Below, piece by piece: positions 35,017 to 38,528 of a DNA stretch of 38,528 nucleotides. The notes beneath the pieces were generated by a model. That model did no database searches. It worked only from the letters and a program-made list of their open reading frames with translations, and was not told the DNA's origin. This DNA comes from Rickettsiales bacterium (lineage in GTDB: Bacteria; Bacteroidota; Bacteroidia; Cytophagales; Cyclobacteriaceae): the NCBI GenBank assembly GCA_002729235.1, contig PBTY01000080.1, positions 1 to 38,528 on the forward strand. Reading direction: 5' to 3'. Within the stretch, counting starts at the first letter, position 1. Each line of letters starts with the position of its first letter. A program made the position numbers and the translations under genes.

Positions 35017-35570
35017 GATGCCCACTCTGTTATGCCCATTTTCAATAGGACCTGATTCAGTTTCTTTCGAGATCGGTGTAAGATAATCTTCACGTTGGAG
35101 TCTGTCAAACCCGAGATCTCACATATTTCTTTTACGGATTGCTCATTGTAGTAAAATAACGTTACAATTCCCTTTTCGTCATCTGACAATTGATCCATTG
35201 CTTTTGTCAAAACAGATCGCATATCATTTAGCTCCGACTGCTCATTTACATTGTTTTCATTCAAATGCCCCGAGTGATTATCAATATCCACCAAATTCGG
35301 TTTCACCTTTCTCAATCGAGTCAGGCAGGCATAATAAGCTATTCGAAGCATCCAGGTAGACAATTTGGATTCGTTTCTGAAGGTATTTAATGACTTATGT
35401 ACTTTCAAAAAGGTATCCTGAACCACCTCATATGCGTCCTCCTCATTTCGAAGGATGTTCAATACAAAATTGAACACACGCACCTGATACTTATCCACGA
35501 GATCTCCAAAGGCACGGTTATTCCCTGCCAGGATTTGCTCAATCAAATAGGTATCGTCGGTCTGGTGCAT
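35013..35570 (-). CDS. ECF-type RNA polymerase sigma factor
   Basis: 185 aa, the usual ECF length. Region 2 (~12-90) shows FGDLVDKYQVRVFNFVLNIL, the acidic EDAYEVVQDTFLKVHK core helix and STWMLRIAYYACLTRLRK; region 4 (~125-180) has LSDDEKGIVTLFYYNEQSVKEI and the recognition helix SNVKIILHRSRKKL. No extra C-terminal domain is present. It directs core polymerase to a small regulon. Its own promoter region is half of a symmetric dyad, which suggests autoregulation, and the following gene overlaps its stop. Confidence 0.95.
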   Translation of the reverse strand: MHQTDDTYLIEQILAGNNRAFGDLVDKYQVRVFNFVLNILRNEEDAYEVVQDTFLKVHKSLNTFRNESKLSTWMLRIAYYACLTRLRKVKPNLVDIDNHSGHLNENNVNEQSELNDMRSVLTKAMDQLSDDEKGIVTLFYYNEQSVKEICEISGLTDSNVKIILHRSRKKLNQVLLKMGITEWAS

Positions 35571-35582
35571 TTGTACTTGTTA

Positions 35583-35609
35583 GACTACCTAATTTACGAA
35601 GCGGTTACA
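35583..35609 (-). promoter_or_regulatory. ECF-type promoter candidate of the sigma gene
   Basis: On the minus strand TGTAACCG (35609-35602) is followed after 11 bases by AGGTAGTC (35590-35583). TGTAACC resembles ECF -35 elements and GTAGTC a -10 element. It ends 12 bases before the ATG at 35570, so the leader would be very short. The same pair occurs in mirror image at 35627-35653. Confidence 0.6.
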
Positions 35610-35626
35610 TTTTTTTTTCGAAATGT

Positions 35627-35653
35627 TGTAACCGGATTTAAAACCAGGTAGTC
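35627..35653 (+). promoter_or_regulatory. ECF-type promoter candidate of the DUF6249 gene
   Basis: TGTAACCG (35627-35634), 11 bases, AGGTAGTC (35646-35653), identical in elements and spacing to the promoter facing the sigma gene; the spacers differ in sequence. The ATG of the membrane-protein gene is 35 bases downstream. Confidence 0.6.
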
Positions 35654-35688
35654 AATAAGGGCAAATCACAAAATCTAAATTGACTAAT

Positions 35689-36042
35689 ATGGAACCAATG
35701 ATTGTATTTCTGGCACTTTTCGCAACGATATTCGGAATTGCCTATGTATTTCTAACCACAAGAAACAAAGAGCGCCTTATGATGATCGAAAAAGGAGCTG
35801 ATGCTACTTTATTTGAGAGAAAAGGGACCAAATTCTCAATCGCTAAATTCATTCTAAACATTGCCCTTCTGTTCGTTGGAATCGGTTTTGGAATTTTCGT
35901 GGGTTGGGTACTTGGAGAATCCTTTGGTGGTCGAAATAATGTTGAGGTTTATATGTTCTCAACCATTTTCATATTTGGTGGCCTAAGCATGATTGCTGGG
36001 TTCTTCATCACCAGAAAAATTGAGAAAGCAGATAACGAATAA
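35689..36042 (+). CDS. Small DUF6249-type membrane protein
   Basis: 117 aa from the ATG at 35689 (an in-frame TTG at 35680 would add three residues). Three hydrophobic segments: ~2-22, ~53-75 and ~90-108, with a charged loop TTRNKERLMMIEKGADATLF after the first. This layout, including the R-x-x-x-I-E-K-G motif, is typical of DUF6249 proteins, which are often found beside ECF sigma genes in Bacteroidota. The function is unknown. It is divergent from the sigma gene and shares the mirrored promoter region, so it is the most likely direct target of that sigma factor. A terminator follows. Confidence 0.85.
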   Translation: MEPMIVFLALFATIFGIAYVFLTTRNKERLMMIEKGADATLFERKGTKFSIAKFILNIALLFVGIGFGIFVGWVLGESFGGRNNVEVYMFSTIFIFGGLSMIAGFFITRKIEKADNE

Positions 36043-36066
36043 ATTATAATAGTCTTTCGGTCAAAG

Positions 36067-36094
36067 CCCTGGATAGCAATATCTGGGGTTTTTT
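36067..36094 (+). terminator. Rho-independent terminator after the DUF6249 gene
   Basis: CCCTGGATA (36067-36075) pairs with TATCTGGGG (36080-36088), nine pairs including two G-T, with GCAA as loop and six T. Confidence 0.85.
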
Positions 36095-36180
36095 ATTCAG
36101 ATAATCCCGAATTGTCATTCCCTGAATTTTTAGAGTGACTGAACTATTAATGTCCAATCAACAAAAATTCTAAGGGAATC

Positions 36181-36753
36181 TTATTTAGTCATCTGACTTC
36201 TAATTCTACTCAACGATTGTGGAGTAATTTTCAAATACGATGCAATGTATTGCTGCGGTACAGAGAGAGCTAAATCAGGATAGCGTCTCAGAAACTCCTG
36301 GTATTTTTCACTTGCCGTACCAAAATTGAGGAAGTCATTGTCTTTGATTTTATTCAAAAGATTGGCTTCCGTTAATGATTTACTCAGCAGAAATAGTTTG
36401 GGTACCTCCTCATTCAGTTGATCCCAAACACTTCTTTTCACTGAATACATTTCAGTATCCAATACCGCCTCAATGCCCGTTTCGCTGGGTTGCAAACTGT
36501 AGTAACTCTCAAGATCCACGGCAAACTGATTTGGACGAACAAAATATTTGACTACTTCCAGCCCATCATTTCCATAACCAAACACTCTAAGGGCCCCCTT
36601 CTCGACAAACCCTAGTTTGTTGGCAATGTTTCCAATGGTGTGAAACGAATCTCCAGCTTTCAAATTATGGAACTGGAAATTCTGAATCAGCAAGTCAATA
36701 TCTGACTCGGGCAAAATCCCGCCAAACCCTAAAACGGCTCTAAGTCTATTCAT
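36181..36753 (-). CDS. Crp/Fnr-family transcriptional regulator
   Basis: 190 aa. The cyclic-nucleotide-binding-like beta roll spans ~15-125 (FVEKGALRVFGYGNDG, VKYFVRPNQFAVDLESYY), a long helix follows, and the C-terminal helix-turn-helix is short (SVPQQYIASYLKITPQSLSRIR). The cAMP-pocket arginine-serine pair is not evident, so the ligand may differ or be absent. This is the compact Bacteroidota type often found with a single target enzyme. The start abuts the stop of the upstream reductase gene (TAAATG), so the two are one operon and this regulator may control it. Confidence 0.92.
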   Translation of the reverse strand: MNRLRAVLGFGGILPESDIDLLIQNFQFHNLKAGDSFHTIGNIANKLGFVEKGALRVFGYGNDGLEVVKYFVRPNQFAVDLESYYSLQPSETGIEAVLDTEMYSVKRSVWDQLNEEVPKLFLLSKSLTEANLLNKIKDNDFLNFGTASEKYQEFLRRYPDLALSVPQQYIASYLKITPQSLSRIRSQMTK

Positions 36754-37773
36754 TTATTGAACGATTCCATGACTAATTACCGATCTGGCACAGGAAAGAA
36801 TCGCCTCCTCATTGGATAACGGTTTCCATCCAAGTTCGTTGACCGCTTTGGAATGATTGACTCGGCGCTCAGCGCTCAGATCAATCAAAATGGGCTTCAA
36901 TGTTTTGTCAAAGTTGCTGAACAACCGCACCATAAAGTCTGGCAATGTGACTTTTGGTACTTTTTTAGTCGGATAAGCTTTTCTTAACACATCGGCTACT
37001 TCACTAAACTTAGAAAATCCGGAAGAACCGATGTAGCGTTGATTGGCTGCAAGTGCATTTTCCATGGCCCGAACATGTAGATCGGCAACAGATCGAACAT
37101 CCACCATATCGAATCCAATATTGGGCAAAGCTGGTGAACTGCCATCGAGCGCCTTGATGACAATATTGGCAGAAGTACCGAAATCTTGTTCCAAAACAGG
37201 TCCGAGTATGGCTCCAGGACAAACGGTAACCAGTTCTAGCCCTGAGTTATCTTGCTCAATAAAATCCCATGCTGCTTTTTCAGCAATGGTCTTACTCCGA
37301 AAATAGGGTGTAGTGTCCTTTTTGTTGGAAACGTCAGTCCAATCCGATTCAGTGAATTCATTATGTTTCCCTTTCGAATTACCATAAACAACCGCTCCAG
37401 TCGATGAGGTGATCACCACTCGTTTCACACCTAATTTGGAAGATGCATTAAGTACATTTAGAACCCCCGCCTTTGCTGGCCTGATCAATTCATCGTCATT
37501 TTTAGGTAGTTTTCTAGGAAATGGAGACGCAATGTGCATCACAAAATCCTTGTCCTTACAAAGTGTTAACCAGATGGACTCATCCTCCAAATCTGCCTCA
37601 GCAAAAGCAAGATTCTCCACTTTGGAGGTGTGTTTGGCAATCACTTCTCTCATAGAGTCTGCTCGACTCATGTTTCGGAGCGTTCCTGTGACGTGATATC
37701 CCTTTTCCAATAATTGAATGGTTGTATGCGAGCCAAGAAACCCGGTTACGCCGGTCAATAGTACTTTTTTCAT
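36754..37773 (-). CDS. NAD(P)-dependent epimerase/dehydratase, dihydroflavonol-reductase-like
   Basis: 339 aa from the ATG at 37773. The Rossmann motif TGVTGFLGSH is at 7-16 and the catalytic Tyr-x-x-x-Lys pair in TPYFRSKTIAEKAAW; SSTGAVVYG supplies the upstream serine/threonine. This is the extended SDR pattern of dihydroflavonol-4-reductase and aldehyde-reductase-like enzymes, which reduce carbonyls with NADPH. The actual substrate is unknown. The Crp-family gene follows with no gap. A perfect 15-base palindrome lies 28-42 bases upstream of the start. The AraC-type gene diverges from it, giving a reductase flanked by two regulators. Confidence 0.92.
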   Translation of the reverse strand: MKKVLLTGVTGFLGSHTTIQLLEKGYHVTGTLRNMSRADSMREVIAKHTSKVENLAFAEADLEDESIWLTLCKDKDFVMHIASPFPRKLPKNDDELIRPAKAGVLNVLNASSKLGVKRVVITSSTGAVVYGNSKGKHNEFTESDWTDVSNKKDTTPYFRSKTIAEKAAWDFIEQDNSGLELVTVCPGAILGPVLEQDFGTSANIVIKALDGSSPALPNIGFDMVDVRSVADLHVRAMENALAANQRYIGSSGFSKFSEVADVLRKAYPTKKVPKVTLPDFMVRLFSNFDKTLKPILIDLSAERRVNHSKAVNELGWKPLSNEEAILSCARSVISHGIVQ

Positions 37774-37800
37774 GATTATGATCTTTGTTTCAATCAAAGT

Positions 37801-37815
37801 TGATCAGACTGATCA
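37801..37815. promoter_or_regulatory. Palindromic operator candidate for the reductase/Crp operon
   Basis: TGATCAGACTGATCA is a perfect palindrome (7-base arms, one central base). On the minus strand CAACTTTG (seven of eight against TAnnTTTG) begins at its edge, at about 37802-37795, so a bound protein would cover the promoter. It is also within the control region shared with the AraC-type gene. Confidence 0.5.
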
Positions 37816-37926
37816 CCATCACAATTACCAAATGTTAAGAAATGAATTTTAAGTTAAATCCTGTTTCGGAGACTTAGTTTTATATTCACATAAAGAACTT
37901 CCCATCACATAACTCGTCTTTAGGTT

Positions 37927-38528
37927 ATGACTCGCGACATCATCGACATCAATGACTTCACTATTCTGGTTGAAACCGCAAATGCTGAAAGTCCTACTAC
38001 AGACTCTTGTTTCTTTGACGAGCCCGTAATTGCAGTGGCTTTTTACGGTTCAGGCAACGTGGAGCTCGCGGTAAAATACCCTGATACTCATAAAGAGTTC
38101 AATTATACCAATGGCTTAGCTCTCTCCTTTTATGCTGATGAACAGGTGGAGTTTGAACATACTGTTTCCGCTGGGAAGCCACTTGAGAGCATCGTTATTG
38201 CCACCACAATGCCGAATCTGGAGAAACTTCCCAATCAAGAAGGTGAATTGTTTGGTGAAATGTTGCAACAGTTGGTGAATCCAAAAGATCACTATGTGGA
38301 GGGCCCTAGCTTTTTCATGACTCCTGAAATGCAATCCATCGTGGATCAGGTTATTAACAACCAGTATGAAGGCAAAGCACGAATGATGTTTTTCAGAAGC
38401 CAAATGACCACTTTGCTCGCACACTTCTTTGGGCAGCTTTCATTGATTTCAGAGGATACTATTCCATCCGACGAAAGGGCCAAGCTTCAACAGGCCCGAG
38501 ACATCCTGATCAATAATCTGGAGCATCC
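37927..38528 (+). CDS. AraC-family transcriptional regulator (3' end outside window)
   Basis: The frame is open from the ATG at 37927 to the right edge (200 codons). The N-terminal part has alternating strands (VIAVAFYGSGNVELAVKYP, LALSFYADEQVEFEHTV) then helices (FMTPEMQSIVDQVINNQYEG, MMFFRSQMTTLLAHFF). The last visible residues, LQQARDILINNLEH, are the usual lead-in to the AraC DNA-binding domain, which would follow beyond the edge. No membrane segment. It diverges from the reductase/Crp operon and may regulate it. TAGTTTTA at 37875-37882 is a weak -7 box. The family call rests on the N-terminal pattern and the linker helix only. Confidence 0.75.
   Translation, partial: MTRDIIDINDFTILVETANAESPTTDSCFFDEPVIAVAFYGSGNVELAVKYPDTHKEFNYTNGLALSFYADEQVEFEHTVSAGKPLESIVIATTMPNLEKLPNQEGELFGEMLQQLVNPKDHYVEGPSFFMTPEMQSIVDQVINNQYEGKARMMFFRSQMTTLLAHFFGQLSLISEDTIPSDERAKLQQARDILINNLEH

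Noticed and set aside
38116-38424. Minus-strand 102-residue open frame at the right end
   Set aside because: It is antisense to the AraC-type frame, which is open to the edge and has a recognisable linker helix.

Overview
The window looks like chromosomal DNA of a Bacteroidota bacterium, most likely a marine-type Cytophagales. The basis is the gene families (GH97 glucosidase, DPP-IV-type peptidase, multi-LamG secreted protein, TPR-CHAT protein with signal peptide, DUF2339 and DUF6249 membrane proteins), the lack of Shine-Dalgarno sequences before most starts, and occasional TAnnTTTG-like -7 boxes. Coding GC is about 45-50% on hand-counted lines, with one clearly AT-rich exception at 22235-24085. 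No tRNA, rRNA, CRISPR array, transposase or phage gene was seen, and no gene-free stretch exceeds 300 bases.

Layout. 1-5434 (minus) is the N-terminal 1811 residues of a giant secreted LamG/Ig-like protein that runs off the left edge. Divergent from it is a secreted TPR-CHAT (caspase-like) protein, then a terminator, an orphan membrane histidine kinase, an exported dienelactone-hydrolase-like protein, and a convergent STAS/SpoIIAA-like small protein. 11739-20325 (plus) carries polA, an M1 aminopeptidase lipoprotein one base behind it, a PLP-dependent serine/threonine dehydratase-like enzyme and a DPP-IV-like peptidase: DNA repair plus peptide and amino-acid breakdown. A lipid kinase then meets a variant Lgt tail to tail.

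22235-24085 (minus) is a single AT-rich gene wedged between core genes. It encodes a 616-residue protein with a C-terminal PD-(D/E)XK (Mrr-like) nuclease domain and is the best candidate here for an uncharacterised defence-type system. Host-like sequence directly beyond its stop may be the tail of a truncated gene. After it come a hotdog thioesterase, divergent from an acyl-CoA synthetase/MBL-fold hydrolase pair, a DUF2339 membrane protein, a REC-PAS protein without output domain, a tandem universal stress protein and a GH97 alpha-glucosidase lipoprotein.

33623-38528 is mostly regulatory: a thioredoxin/TPR protein, a two-TM protein translationally coupled to an ECF sigma factor, a DUF6249 membrane protein divergent from the sigma gene, a reductase/Crp-family operon, and the start of an AraC-type regulator that runs off the right edge. 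The sigma/DUF6249 intergenic region is a nested dyad in which the same ECF-like promoter (TGTAACCG, 11 bases, AGGTAGTC) faces both ways. This suggests that the sigma factor drives itself and the DUF6249 gene. The reductase/Crp operon has a perfect 15-base palindrome in its promoter region, a plausible site for its own Crp-like regulator.
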